Positions 1-7,746 of a DNA stretch of 22,365 bases are shown here, piece by piece. The translations under genes were made by a program, and so were the position numbers. The notes beneath the pieces were generated by a model, which was given only the letters and a program-made list of their open reading frames with translations, ran no database searches and was not told the DNA's origin. Origin of the DNA: Alphaproteobacteria bacterium UBA5343 (GTDB taxonomy: Bacteria; Pseudomonadota; Alphaproteobacteria; RF32; UBA5343); the NCBI GenBank assembly GCA_002410125.1, contig DHQH01000120.1, forward strand, positions 1 to 22,365. Reading direction: 5' to 3'. The first letter of the stretch is position 1; each line of letters opens with the position of its first letter.

Positions 1-1
1 T

Positions 2-67
2 CCTAAGGTGCTGGATGGTAAAGTAAAATTAAAAGGTTATTCTCTTAGAAAATTAGCCAAATTATAA
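2..67 (+). CDS. C-terminal end of an unidentified protein (partial)
   Basis: An open frame enters from the left edge and runs 21 codons to a TAA at 65-67. The last residues read GYSLRKLAKL, a basic tail. The piece is too short to assign a family. It converges on the minus-strand epimerase gene, and the two stop regions overlap by six bases (62-67), which is common in compact genomes. It could be a chance frame, but it is open to the edge and ends exactly where the next gene ends. Confidence 0.45.
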   Translation, partial: PKVLDGKVKLKGYSLRKLAKL

Positions 68-1126
68 CTTTTGTTTCACAATATACTTCTTAAACCAATT
101 AGCCGTATCACTAATTCCATAAAAAACTGAAAAAGGTGGCTCCCAACCAATTGTTTTTTTTATCTTACTATCATCAACTTGTAAACTAGCTGATAATTTT
201 TCGATCTTTTTACTATATTTAGAAACCTTCCCTAATAGTTTCAATATAAACACAGGCACTGGAAAAATAATATTTGGAGAATCAAGCTCTTTTTTTAATA
301 GTCTTACAAATTTACTAAATTTCAAATCCTCACTATCCTTTAGAACAAACACCTGATTCTTAGCCTCTGGGCTATCAACCACCTTAGTGATAGCATCTGC
401 CAAATTACCCAAATAAAGCACAGATCTTTTGCTTCCAATCATACCAAATGGCAAAGGATACCCCCTATACACAACCTTCATAAGCTCTAAAAAATTACCA
501 AAAACTTTCGGACCATAAATAATAGGAGCTCTCAAAATCACAAATTCAATGTCATTTTCTTTACAAAATTTTTCTATCTCAATCTCCGTCCTATATTTAG
601 AATAAGCATAATTATCTTTAGGATTTCTTATCACTCTCTCATTAATAGGTTTTTTACTAGTTTCTTCTCCACTCACTCTAACAGTACTTACATAAATAAA
701 ACGTCTTAATTTTATCTTTTTCATATATTCCAAAAGGTTTTTAGTCTCAAGTGCATTCGCTTTTACTAGCTCTTCTCTACTAATATCTGGCTCTTGAGAT
801 CTCCCCATCAAATGCACTAAGCAATCAATCTTTGGCAAATCATTACTCTCAAAAATACTCCCCCAATCTTTCTCACCCTTAACAGTCTTAACCACAAAAA
901 CCTTCATAATTTTTGACAATATTCTCTTATTCCCAGAGATTGCCACAGGATTAAAACCAGCACTCATCAAATAATCACAAAGATAAGTCCCAATAAAGCC
1001 ACTAGCTCCAGTAACCGCTACATTTTGCGATTTTGGCATATTATATCTAAAACCATCTTTTATAGAATTAGAGGCTCTCTTAGGCTTAGGGAATCTAAGT
1101 TTCAGCTTTCTAACTGCTCTTGCCAT
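62..1126 (-). CDS. WbpV-type NAD-dependent nucleotide-sugar epimerase/reductase (extended SDR)
   Basis: Extended short-chain dehydrogenase acting on a nucleotide sugar. Visible: the NAD-binding TGASGFIG at residues 39-46, a Ser/Thr at 147-148, and the YxxxK pair Y173/K177. The C-terminal half (NFLELM at 211-216, YPLPFG at 223-228, then SLQVDDSK and IGWEPP) matches the WbpV/WreQ group, which makes precursors such as UDP-QuiNAc for O-antigen. In that group the gene usually sits beside a WecA/WbpL-family transferase, and here the gene 3 bases upstream looks like a relative of that family. The first 29 residues are a basic extension before the Rossmann fold. An inner ATG at 1039 (residue 30) would give a more usual length but has no visible ribosome site, whereas GAGG precedes the longer start. 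The exact sugar is not determinable from sequence. Confidence 0.85.
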   Translation of the reverse strand: MARAVRKLKLRFPKPKRASNSIKDGFRYNMPKSQNVAVTGASGFIGTYLCDYLMSAGFNPVAISGNKRILSKIMKVFVVKTVKGEKDWGSIFESNDLPKIDCLVHLMGRSQEPDISREELVKANALETKNLLEYMKKIKLRRFIYVSTVRVSGEETSKKPINERVIRNPKDNYAYSKYRTEIEIEKFCKENDIEFVILRAPIIYGPKVFGNFLELMKVVYRGYPLPFGMIGSKRSVLYLGNLADAITKVVDSPEAKNQVFVLKDSEDLKFSKFVRLLKKELDSPNIIFPVPVFILKLLGKVSKYSKKIEKLSASLQVDDSKIKKTIGWEPPFSVFYGISDTANWFKKYIVKQKL

Positions 1127-1129
1127 AAA

Positions 1130-2254
1130 TTACTTATCCTCATCATCTTTCTTATTCTTTATATTCTCAATACCTTTGCCTGCCTGGCTAAAACCATCTT
1201 TCACACTATCAATTAATTCTTTATTTAATTCTTTGAAAGATTTTTCTTCATAATTGCCAACCAATTTCACCATAAAAGAAACTGTAATTATCAAAGAAAT
1301 AACAATAATCAACCAAGGCTTTTCAGTATAAAGTGACAATCCTCCCAAAATAACACCGGTCATCCCAATTTTACCAATTTCTAGAAGTAAGTATCTCAAA
1401 TCATACTTACCTTCAAAAACCTTCTTAACTACCGAACAATCCTTATCTTTATAAACATATCTACCATAAGCTCTATAGACATTATCAATTAATACAAACA
1501 TCGGTAAGATTAATATCAAAGTCCAAGCAAATTCACTAAAAGATCTAATCAACAACCAAAATACTAAAAATGCAAAAGCCTTTATATTAGATCTACCAAA
1601 ACAAACAATTTTAATAAACCAATTATAAAAAACATAGCCTAACAACAATAAAGCAATCACTATTGCATAAAAACCAATTCGTTGAGCAACCGCCCCCATA
1701 AAACCAATAATTAAAACCCCAATAGCAATTAAAGCCATGTGCCAAGTAGAGGCTTCATCAAACTCATCATAAATATTAAACAAATTGATACCTATCAACC
1801 AAACCGCAACGACCAAAATATAACCAACAAAGGCTGGTAGCAAACCTCCAAATTCTAAAAATTCTCTTGGCAATAAAAGACTAGATAATAAGACAATTAT
1901 TCCCTCAAATATAAATAGGTTTTTCTTTTCCACCCCCTTATATTCTAAATAACTACCACCTATTGATAATATTAAGAAGGCTATCAATAATCCCATTTTT
2001 TCCATAACTGCAAAATCATAAACAAACTGGCTAGAACTATCACCAACCACATCCATCACCATCGCAACTATCACAAACAACACACTAAGAATAATCCCAA
2101 CCTTATCAGGAACTTCCATAGACTTGCCATAAAGATTATGAACTTTTTTAACGATTCCTTTTTCTCTCAAAATATTAGCTAACATGTCCAAAACAAAATA
2201 ACCAATCACTGCCGCAATAATTGCAATCATCAAAACAATTTTCATCGTTAACAT
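1130..2254 (-). CDS. Polytopic membrane protein resembling a degenerate WecA/WbpL/MraY-family (GT4) transferase
   Basis: A protein of 374 residues with about ten hydrophobic segments and a charged, probably cytosolic C-terminus from about 335. The pattern resembles the polyprenyl-phosphate sugar-phosphate transferase family. Residues 40-52 fall where SSH..PTPRGGG is expected. GINLFNIYDEFDE (155-167) matches the NxxNxxDGxDG motif. VCFGRSN (217-223) lies where the FMGDSGS motif should be. PMFVLIDNVYRAYGR (251-265) matches the PIFDT...R segment. Key acids are missing: the DD pair reads S-Y-L-E around 101-104, the Asp of GDSGS is Arg221, and there is no HxHH. The protein is therefore probably not an active transferase, or is a very divergent one. 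AGGGG 7 bases before the ATG supports the start; the gene begins 11 bases after its upstream neighbour and ends 3 bases before the WbpV-type gene. The homology is inferred by eye. Confidence 0.6.
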   Translation of the reverse strand: MLTMKIVLMIAIIAAVIGYFVLDMLANILREKGIVKKVHNLYGKSMEVPDKVGIILSVLFVIVAMVMDVVGDSSSQFVYDFAVMEKMGLLIAFLILSIGGSYLEYKGVEKKNLFIFEGIIVLLSSLLLPREFLEFGGLLPAFVGYILVVAVWLIGINLFNIYDEFDEASTWHMALIAIGVLIIGFMGAVAQRIGFYAIVIALLLLGYVFYNWFIKIVCFGRSNIKAFAFLVFWLLIRSFSEFAWTLILILPMFVLIDNVYRAYGRYVYKDKDCSVVKKVFEGKYDLRYLLLEIGKIGMTGVILGGLSLYTEKPWLIIVISLIITVSFMVKLVGNYEEKSFKELNKELIDSVKDGFSQAGKGIENIKNKKDDEDK

Positions 2255-2265
2255 CCATCTACCCC

Positions 2266-3459
2266 TTACGAAATCTTATTATAAATCTCTCTGATTATCA
2301 TCTTTATCTTATCACATTTCACATCATTCAAATTAGCATATTTAATCAATATTCCAGCCAGACTTTCAAGCTCTCCACTCTCGCCTTTAGCAATCGATCT
2401 TTTTAATGGTAAGATATGATTCTCTGGCAACTCATAAAAACTATGCAACATCTCCTCTTTGGTAATTTCCTCTCCACGATGCCTAATAATTCTGATATAT
2501 TCTTCTGCCACTTCATCAACAAAATTATTAATTTCTTCACTATTTGCAAATTTTTCATTAAAAAAGCTCAAATAAGCATCGATCAAACTAACAAAACTAT
2601 ATCTCGCCTGCTTATTCCATAATACAAACTCTTCACTCTCTGCCATTTGCATATCAATATCAGCACTTGCAAATAATTGAGAAATTTTGTTTAGCTGCCG
2701 ATCTTCAGTAACCCTTCTATTAGCGATAAACACTTCCGAATTATTAATTTTTAGCTGCCTTATTCCACCATCACCTTCTTTTGCAAAATAACCATCAACA
2801 AATCCTACACAAACCTTATTACCAAACTTACCTCTTAGCTTCACCAAACTATCAGCTCCATTAACTAAAGATAAAATCGGTACATCTTTTATTTTATTCT
2901 CATCAATCATAGTCATAGCCACATCCAAATCCGAAGATTTAGTTGCAAATATCACTAATTTTGGTTTTTTCTTAACCCATAAAGACTGCTTAATTAAAAA
3001 TTTAACCCCATTTCTATCTTTATCGGTAAATCTAATTCCTTCTTGAGATACCATTTTATTTCTAAGCACTGATGAAATACTACAAATATCAAACCCAGCT
3101 CTATAAAATTTATATGCGAAATAACTACCAACCGCACCACAGCCAACGATTAATATTTCATCTCTATCTTTTTTAATATCACGATTAAGCAAAGTATCTG
3201 GTCTGTCAACCATTGCCAAATCATCTAAATATTCTTCTGCTTTTATTGGAGTATAAATATCTTTTGTTTCTTCTTCGATAATCTCCATAACTTGCGAAAT
3301 TTCTTGCTTTGGAGTTATCTCTTCTTCTACCTCTATTGCAACATCTTCTGATTCTACTGTTATAGATTCTTCCTGTATCTCTTGAGATTCTTCTACTAAA
3401 GCCTCATCTTCAACTAACTCTTCTATTGCTTCTTCTTTTTTCTTTCTTTTAAACAGCAT
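2266..3459 (-). CDS. Ketopantoate reductase (PanE/ApbA) family protein with acidic N-terminal extension
   Basis: Residues 101-397 follow the ketopantoate reductase fold. The nucleotide loop is GCGAVG at 106-111, then ATKSSDL (Lys174), SLVNGAD (Asn200), LWNK (Lys283, the usual catalytic lysine position) and GELES (Glu363, in place of the TEID glutamate). The catalytic set is therefore largely kept, and an NAD(P)-dependent 2-oxo-acid or related reductase is likely. True PanE enzymes are about 300 residues long. Here about 95 extra N-terminal residues begin MLFKRKKK and then run almost continuously in Glu, resembling the acidic domain of FtsY. AGGA stands 8 bases before the ATG. It is the first gene of the unit with the GT4-like protein and the WbpV-type epimerase, so it may act in polysaccharide precursor metabolism rather than pantothenate synthesis; this is inference. 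Confidence 0.75.
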   Translation of the reverse strand: MLFKRKKKEEAIEELVEDEALVEESQEIQEESITVESEDVAIEVEEEITPKQEISQVMEIIEEETKDIYTPIKAEEYLDDLAMVDRPDTLLNRDIKKDRDEILIVGCGAVGSYFAYKFYRAGFDICSISSVLRNKMVSQEGIRFTDKDRNGVKFLIKQSLWVKKKPKLVIFATKSSDLDVAMTMIDENKIKDVPILSLVNGADSLVKLRGKFGNKVCVGFVDGYFAKEGDGGIRQLKINNSEVFIANRRVTEDRQLNKISQLFASADIDMQMAESEEFVLWNKQARYSFVSLIDAYLSFFNEKFANSEEINNFVDEVAEEYIRIIRHRGEEITKEEMLHSFYELPENHILPLKRSIAKGESGELESLAGILIKYANLNDVKCDKIKMIIREIYNKIS

Positions 3460-3550
3460 ATAACAAATCCTAAAAAAATTGCCAACTTGCCATATATTCT
3501 AATCAATTTTCGATAATGAACAAGTATAAAAATAAGTTTTGTTAAACTCA

Positions 3551-4769
3551 CTAAGATGCAAACACTCTTTCTTGAGTTTTTAATATTTTATATCTTTTCC
3601 TTACCTTATACTTGATAAATGAAGCCAAAGAAACTACAGACAAGAATAAAGCATAAAAAGCTATCACATACATAAAACTATTCGCACTATATTCTTCCAT
3701 AAAATTAGATACAATCAACGGAGATATGACTCCCCCCAAACACCAAGTAAAAAGTAATATACCACTTGTTGAAGACATTTGTTTTTTTTTCTGCTCTATC
3801 ATTAGCAAACGCAACACCTACCGTATATAAAGTAAAAACAAAACCGCCTAAAAATAATGAAAAAGCAATTATTAACCAATCACCTAAAAATAAAACTTTT
3901 TCAGCAAAAAGTGCCAATATCATTATTGATAAACTATTTAACATTAAAACCTTTCTTCTATCTATCCCATCAGATAATCTTCCAATAAAATACTGAAACA
4001 ACATCCCCCCTAAAAAAGTAAATGAAGCAAACAATGCAGCTTCACTGTCTCCTAGACCTATATTCAGGATATACATAACCCCCAAAGCATAAAACAGCCC
4101 AGAAATAGAACCTGAAATAAAACATGCAAAAACCCCCACTGGAGCCCTTTTAAAGAACTCAAAGAGAGAAATCTTTTCACTTTCTTCCTTAAATAATTTA
4201 GGAGATGTTTCCCTCGAAATAGGAAATATAGCTAACAAGCAAAATAAAGATAAAATAGTAAACATAACAAAACCTGAGCTATCAGGCAACTTAAGTATAT
4301 AAGGACCTGCAGACAATCCTAAAAAAGCAGATATCATATAAAAAGAAAATACAGTGCCTCTATTTTTATTATCTGTCCTTATATTAAACCAACTCTCCAG
4401 AACGACTAAAGCAATAATTTCACAAAAACCAAATAAAAATCTTAAAACACCCCAAAAAGTATTATTTACATAAAAAGCATGTAGCATTATAAAAATAGCA
4501 GACAAAAGAACACATAATATGAAAGTTTTTACATGCTTAAATTTATTAAGCAACCTGTATGAACATATAGCACCTGCCAAAGCGCCAACATTATGCCAAG
4601 TGATAATTTGACCAATTATAGAAACCGAAACACCTAAACCACCTAATTTTACTCCTATTACAGAAGCCGCACTACCCAAAGTTACACAAAAAAGAAAGTT
4701 AGATAACAATAAAAATCTAAAAGGAAAAGCATCTCCAAAAAGATTTTTTATAATAGATTTATAATTCAT
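3551..4769 (-). pseudogene. MFS transporter (YcaD-like), interrupted by a +1 frameshift in an A9 run
   Basis: A twelve-helix major facilitator split over two frames. The upstream frame carries the MFS loop motif IGRLSDGIDRRK and reads as far as GVAFANDRAEKK, then drifts off-frame and stops. The downstream frame picks up at QMSSTSGILLFTWCLGG and carries the last two helices. The switch lies at nine T on the plus strand (3782-3790, nine A in the mRNA); removing one A restores a protein of 405 residues with a normal YcaD-type ending. The ATG at 4769 is preferred because AGGA stands upstream; an ATG at 4826 would add 19 residues with no ribosome site. It may be a recent pseudogene, a sequencing error in the homopolymer, or a gene rescued by polymerase slippage on A9. 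The substrate is unknown. Confidence 0.8.
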
Positions 4770-4850
4770 CAACTTATAATTCCTAGAGTATAAAAAAACA
4801 TAAAAACTATTATGTAAGTAAAACATTAATAAAAATGTAATTTAAACAAC

Positions 4851-4878
4851 AAAAGACCGCCCTAAAGGACGGTCTTTT
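4851..4878 (-). terminator. Intrinsic terminator after tRNA-Gly
   Basis: AAAAGACCG and CGGTCTTTT form the arms, with a further CC/GG step past one mismatch around a TAAA loop. On the minus strand the stem is followed by T-rich sequence, which places it as the terminator of the tRNA gene ending at 4885. The A/T arms make it partly bidirectional. Confidence 0.8.
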
Positions 4879-4884
4879 GTTATT

Positions 4885-4959
4885 TGGAGCGGGTGATGAG
4901 ATTCGAACTCACGACATCAACCTTGGCAAGGTTGCGCTCTACCCCTGAGCTACACCCGC
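4885..4959 (-). tRNA. tRNA-Gly (anticodon GCC)
   Basis: The minus strand reads GCGGGTGTAGCTCAG at the 5' end. The acceptor arm GCGGGTG pairs with CACCCGC, the D-arm is GCTCAGGGGTAGAGC, the anticodon loop CTTGCCAAG carries GCC, and the T-arm is TGAGTTCGAATCTCA. A genome-encoded CCA follows the discriminator T. All cloverleaf arms pair. A long plus-strand reading frame crosses this gene in antisense but is not coding there. Confidence 0.97.
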
Positions 4960-4967
4960 ATTATCTT

Positions 4968-4994
4968 GCGATAAGACACTTTCTACACTGTCAA
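4968..4994 (-). promoter_or_regulatory. Possible promoter of tRNA-Gly
   Basis: On the minus strand a perfect TTGACA (4989-4994) is followed 15 bases later by TATCGC (4968-4973), which would start transcription a few bases before the tRNA 5' end. The -10 is weak and the spacing short, so only the -35 is convincing. Confidence 0.35.
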
Positions 4995-5114
4995 AAAATA
5001 AAATGCAAGAAAAAATTTCTAAAAAGTTTAAATTTTATCTTAATTTTTATTTTTTCATTATATAGAATAAAACTTATTGATACAAATAACCAACTATTAA
5101 GGACAATTTATTTA

Positions 5115-6047
5115 ATGAAAATTATCTCAGCAACTTCAAACCCTTTTTTTTCAAAGAATGTTTCAGATCATTTAAATGTTCCCCTCACTAAAGCTACTTT
5201 TAAAAGATTCGCAGATAATGAGATTTTTGTAGCAATTGATGAGAATTTAAGAGGTAGCGAAGTTTTCATTATCCAATCAACCTCTCACCCTGCAAATGAC
5301 AATTTAATGGAACTATTAATTTGCATTGATGCTGTAAAAAGAGCTTCTGCTAGCAGGATTACTGCTGTAATACCTTATTTTGGTTATGCTAGACAAGATA
5401 GAAAGACCGGACCTAGAACTCCAATCTCTGCCAAATTAGTAGCCGATATGATTGCAACTGCGGGTGCTGATAGAGTCCTAACTGCAGATTTACATTCTGC
5501 ACCAATTCAAGGTTATTTCAATATTCCAGTTGATAATCTATATGCCTCACCTATTTTTGAATCATATGTAAAAAATAATATCCTTTCTCCAAAACTAAAA
5601 GTAGTTTCTCCTGATATTGGCGGAGTTAGAAGAGCAAGAGAATTGGCCAGTAGATTAGGTGTAGAACTTGCAATTGTTGATAAATATAGAGAGCAAGCTG
5701 GCAAAAGCGAAGTGATGAACATCATTGGTGATGTAAAAGATTATGACTGTATTTTAATTGATGATATGATTGATTCGGCTGGCACCATTTGTAATGCTGC
5801 AAATACTCTAAAAGAACACGGGGCAAATACTATCAGAGCTTTTGCAACTCATGGGGTTTTATCAGGAAACGCTATTGATAATATTAATGACTCCGCCCTT
5901 GATTCGCTAATCATCACTGATACCATTAAACAACCAGAAGAATTATCAAAAAATGAAAAGCTAGAGATTCTAACCATTGCCCCTATTTTTGCTGAAGCAA
6001 TTTCTAGGATAGATAAAAATGTTTCTCTAAGCTCACTTTTTGACTAA
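5115..6047 (+). CDS. prs: Ribose-phosphate pyrophosphokinase (PRPP synthase)
   Basis: Makes phosphoribosyl pyrophosphate from ribose 5-phosphate and ATP, feeding purine, pyrimidine, histidine, tryptophan and NAD synthesis in the cytosol. A protein of 310 residues, normal for class I enzymes. Visible: YFGYARQDRK (88-97), TADLHS (123-128), a flexible catalytic loop from about Lys190 ahead of SEVMNIIGD, and the PRPP-binding loop LIDDMIDSAGT (214-224). The frame is open upstream through the antisense of tRNA-Gly back to 4884. The ATG at 5115 is chosen because it gives the conserved MKIISATSNP start and has AAGGA 11 bases upstream. The gene diverges from tRNA-Gly and is followed by rplY and pth after a 114-base gap. 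Confidence 0.96.
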   Translation: MKIISATSNPFFSKNVSDHLNVPLTKATFKRFADNEIFVAIDENLRGSEVFIIQSTSHPANDNLMELLICIDAVKRASASRITAVIPYFGYARQDRKTGPRTPISAKLVADMIATAGADRVLTADLHSAPIQGYFNIPVDNLYASPIFESYVKNNILSPKLKVVSPDIGGVRRARELASRLGVELAIVDKYREQAGKSEVMNIIGDVKDYDCILIDDMIDSAGTICNAANTLKEHGANTIRAFATHGVLSGNAIDNINDSALDSLIITDTIKQPEELSKNEKLEILTIAPIFAEAISRIDKNVSLSSLFD

Positions 6048-6054
6048 GAAACTA

Positions 6055-6083
6055 TTGACTCTATTATAATTCCATTGTAAAAC
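6055..6083 (+). promoter_or_regulatory. Possible promoter for rplY-pth
   Basis: TTGACT (6055-6060), a 17-base spacer and TAAAAC (6078-6083) lie just after the prs stop. Downstream, in the roughly 75-base leader, TGCAT and ATGCA form a small stem. Position and spacing are right, but the -10 matches only moderately. Confidence 0.35.
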
Positions 6084-6161
6084 CTGCATTGTTATGCAAG
6101 CACCCCTGGAGGCTTGGTAACAACTACTTATAAAATATAAATAAATTAAAGGATTTTAACT

Positions 6162-6815
6162 ATGATTGAAAAAGCATCATTAGAAGTTGAATTAAGAGAC
6201 AGAGCAGGTAAGGGGGCAGCTCGTGCTATCCGTCGTGAAGGAATGGTTCCAGCCGTTATCTATGGCGACAAAAAAGCTCCTGTACTAGTTTCTATCGATC
6301 CAAGAGTTATCAATAAAGAAGCTAGCAAAAAAGGTTTCTGGACTCGTCAATTTGAAATCAAAGCTGGAAAAACTAAAGAAACAGCTATGTGTCAAGATAT
6401 TCAATTCCACCCTGTAACAGATAACATCATGCATATCGACTTTTTAAGAGTTGTTAAAGGTGCAAAAATGCATGTTAGTGTTCCACTAGAATTCATTAAC
6501 GAAGACACATGTCTTGGTATTAAAGAAGGTGGTGTATTAAATATCGTTCGTCGTGAAATTGAAATCACATGTACACCAGAAAATATGCCATCATCAATTC
6601 AAATTGATCTTGCATCAGTTAACCTTGGTGACAGCATTAAAGTTGCAGACATTGACATCCGTAAGAATGTAGAGCTAAACTTAGAAGAAACTTTAACAGT
6701 TGCAACTATCGCAGCTCCAACAGTTATGAAAGAAGAAACAACTGAAGAAGCTACAGATGGCGAAACTCCAGAAGTAGAAGCTACAGCTCAAAAATCAGAA
6801 GAAGCTTCTGAATAG
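6162..6815 (+). CDS. rplY: 50S ribosomal protein L25/general stress protein Ctc (long form)
   Basis: Binds 5S rRNA in the large ribosomal subunit. The first 95 residues are the L25 domain (LEVELRDRAGKGAARAIRREG, then VPAVIYG). Residues about 100-185 form the Ctc/TL5 beta domain, with HIDFLRV, GGVLN and the LNLEETL strand. The protein ends in an acidic Glu/Thr/Ala tail from about 190. The length of 217 residues is typical of the two-domain alphaproteobacterial form. AAAGGA stands 8 bases before the ATG. The stop TAG comes 9 bases before pth, the usual rplY-pth pairing. Confidence 0.96.
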   Translation: MIEKASLEVELRDRAGKGAARAIRREGMVPAVIYGDKKAPVLVSIDPRVINKEASKKGFWTRQFEIKAGKTKETAMCQDIQFHPVTDNIMHIDFLRVVKGAKMHVSVPLEFINEDTCLGIKEGGVLNIVRREIEITCTPENMPSSIQIDLASVNLGDSIKVADIDIRKNVELNLEETLTVATIAAPTVMKEETTEEATDGETPEVEATAQKSEEASE

Positions 6816-6824
6816 AGGTATAAA

Positions 6825-7397
6825 ATGTTTTTAGTGGTAGGTTTAGGAAATCCGGGATCGGAATATAAAAACACCCGCCACAACGCTGGATTTATGGCGG
6901 TGGATGAAATCATTCACCGCTATAATTTTTCTAAAGAAAGTAAAAAATTTGATGGCTTACTCTCTGATGGGAAAATTGCCAGCGAAAAAACTATTGTCTT
7001 AAAACCTCAAACCTATATGAATCTATCAGGCAATTCTGTTATCAAAGCAGCTAGTTTTTATAAAATACACCCTAACAACATAATCGTTATCCATGACGAT
7101 TTAGACCTTGAAGCAGGTAAGATAAAAATCAAACTTGGCGGTGGTACTGGTGGGCATAACGGATTAAAAAACATCGATTCTCACATAGGTAAAGAATATA
7201 TAAGAATAAGAATTGGAATTGGTAGACCACAAGGTGAAGAAAAAGTGGTTGGTCATGTACTAAATAAATTCTCAAAAAAAGAAATGGCTATTCTAGAAGA
7301 AATGATTGGCTTAATTGCCAATAATATAGATGTCCTAATAACTCAAGACATCGCTGCTTTTTCTAACAAAATCGGCCTAGAACGAATAAAAAAATAA
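6825..7397 (+). CDS. pth: Peptidyl-tRNA hydrolase
   Basis: Releases peptides from prematurely dropped peptidyl-tRNA so the tRNA can be reused. Starts with VVGLGNPGSEYKNTRHNAGF (the Asn and the catalytic His lie in this block), followed by KPQTYMNLSG, the HDDLDL segment with the conserved Asp, and GGGTGGHNGLK with the substrate-binding Asn. The length of 190 residues is standard. GAGG precedes the ATG by 6 bases, inside the gap after rplY, so the two are cotranscribed. ychF follows after a 349-base repeat-rich gap rather than directly. Confidence 0.97.
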   Translation: MFLVVGLGNPGSEYKNTRHNAGFMAVDEIIHRYNFSKESKKFDGLLSDGKIASEKTIVLKPQTYMNLSGNSVIKAASFYKIHPNNIIVIHDDLDLEAGKIKIKLGGGTGGHNGLKNIDSHIGKEYIRIRIGIGRPQGEEKVVGHVLNKFSKKEMAILEEMIGLIANNIDVLITQDIAAFSNKIGLERIKK

Positions 7398-7405
7398 AAC
7401 TTTCT

Positions 7406-7433
7406 CGTCATTCTGAACTCGTTTCAGAATCTC
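7406..7433. repeat. Palindromic repeat of the GTCAT...ATCTC type
   Basis: ATTCTGAA (7410-7417) and TTCAGAAT (7423-7430) are perfect 8-base arms around CTCGT, framed by CGTC and CTC. The same frame (GTCAT at the left, ATCTC or ATCTT at the right) recurs twice after fliE with different inner sequence. Such elements are scattered in intergenic DNA of many bacteria. Confidence 0.7.
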
Positions 7434-7448
7434 TTGATAAGTTTTATG

Positions 7449-7645
7449 CCAATAAAAGTAAAAACAAGAAAACCCAGCAAATTGGGTTCTGATGGATTTT
7501 TTCTTAAGGTGTATTAAATCCAATAGAAGTAAATATAACCAAGCTTCAAAACTAGACACTATTTTTTCAAACTAGTTTTAAGCTAATAAACAATAAACTT
7601 CACCTATGGCATATATTCTGAAGAATTTTGTGCCAATAGAAGTAA
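7449..7645 (+). repeat. Three direct copies of CCAATARAAGTAA
   Basis: CCAATAAAAGTAA at 7449-7461, CCAATAGAAGTAA at 7520-7532 and again at 7633-7645. The third copy is preceded by TCTGAAG and TTTTGTG (7617-7632), and this longer arrangement returns in degenerate form at 10189-10218 and 15525-15550. It is a dispersed intergenic repeat of unknown role. Confidence 0.6.
7542..7584. repeat. Inverted repeat (13-14 base arms)
   Basis: AGCTTCAAAACTAG (7542-7555) faces CTAGTTTTAAGCT (7572-7584). The arms match over 13 positions with one bulged C, around a 16-base loop. It may be a transcript hairpin or a protein-binding palindrome; there is no T-run, so it is not a standard terminator. Confidence 0.6.
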
Positions 7646-7669
7646 GTTAAAATTTAAATAAGCATATCG

Positions 7670-7683
7670 CGTATACTAATACG
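7670..7683. promoter_or_regulatory. Short palindrome upstream of ychF
   Basis: CGTAT and ATACG flank ACTA, about 65 bases before the ychF start. It stands out in an otherwise A/T-only stretch and could be an operator for ychF; there is no independent support. Confidence 0.25.
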
Positions 7684-7746
7684 TGATCGTGTTTATTTAA
7701 TAATTTTAGGTTACGATTAGTGGTGCAAAAGACAAGGAATATAGAT

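Larger units (their letters stand above)
7398..7746. other. Repeat-rich intergenic region between pth and ychF
   Basis: No gene is supported in these 349 bases. They hold a GTCAT...ATCTC palindrome, three copies of CCAATARAAGTAA, a 6-bp hairpin AACCCA/TGGGTT (7471-7488) followed within ten bases by TTTTTT that may end pth transcripts, a long inverted repeat at 7542-7584, and a short palindrome at 7670-7683 before ychF. Confidence 0.7.

Noticed and set aside
3551..3817. Separate small 88-residue gene
   Set aside because: It is the C-terminal part of the frameshifted MFS transporter; its apparent start lies in out-of-frame sequence.
4884..5114. 77-codon N-terminal extension of the prs frame
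   Set aside because: It is the antisense of tRNA-Gly followed by A/T-rich spacer. The conserved PRPP synthase start and a ribosome site fall at 5115.
7720..7746. GTG start for ychF nine codons upstream
   Set aside because: The extra residues do not match the family, and the ribosome site AAGGA fits the ATG at 7747.
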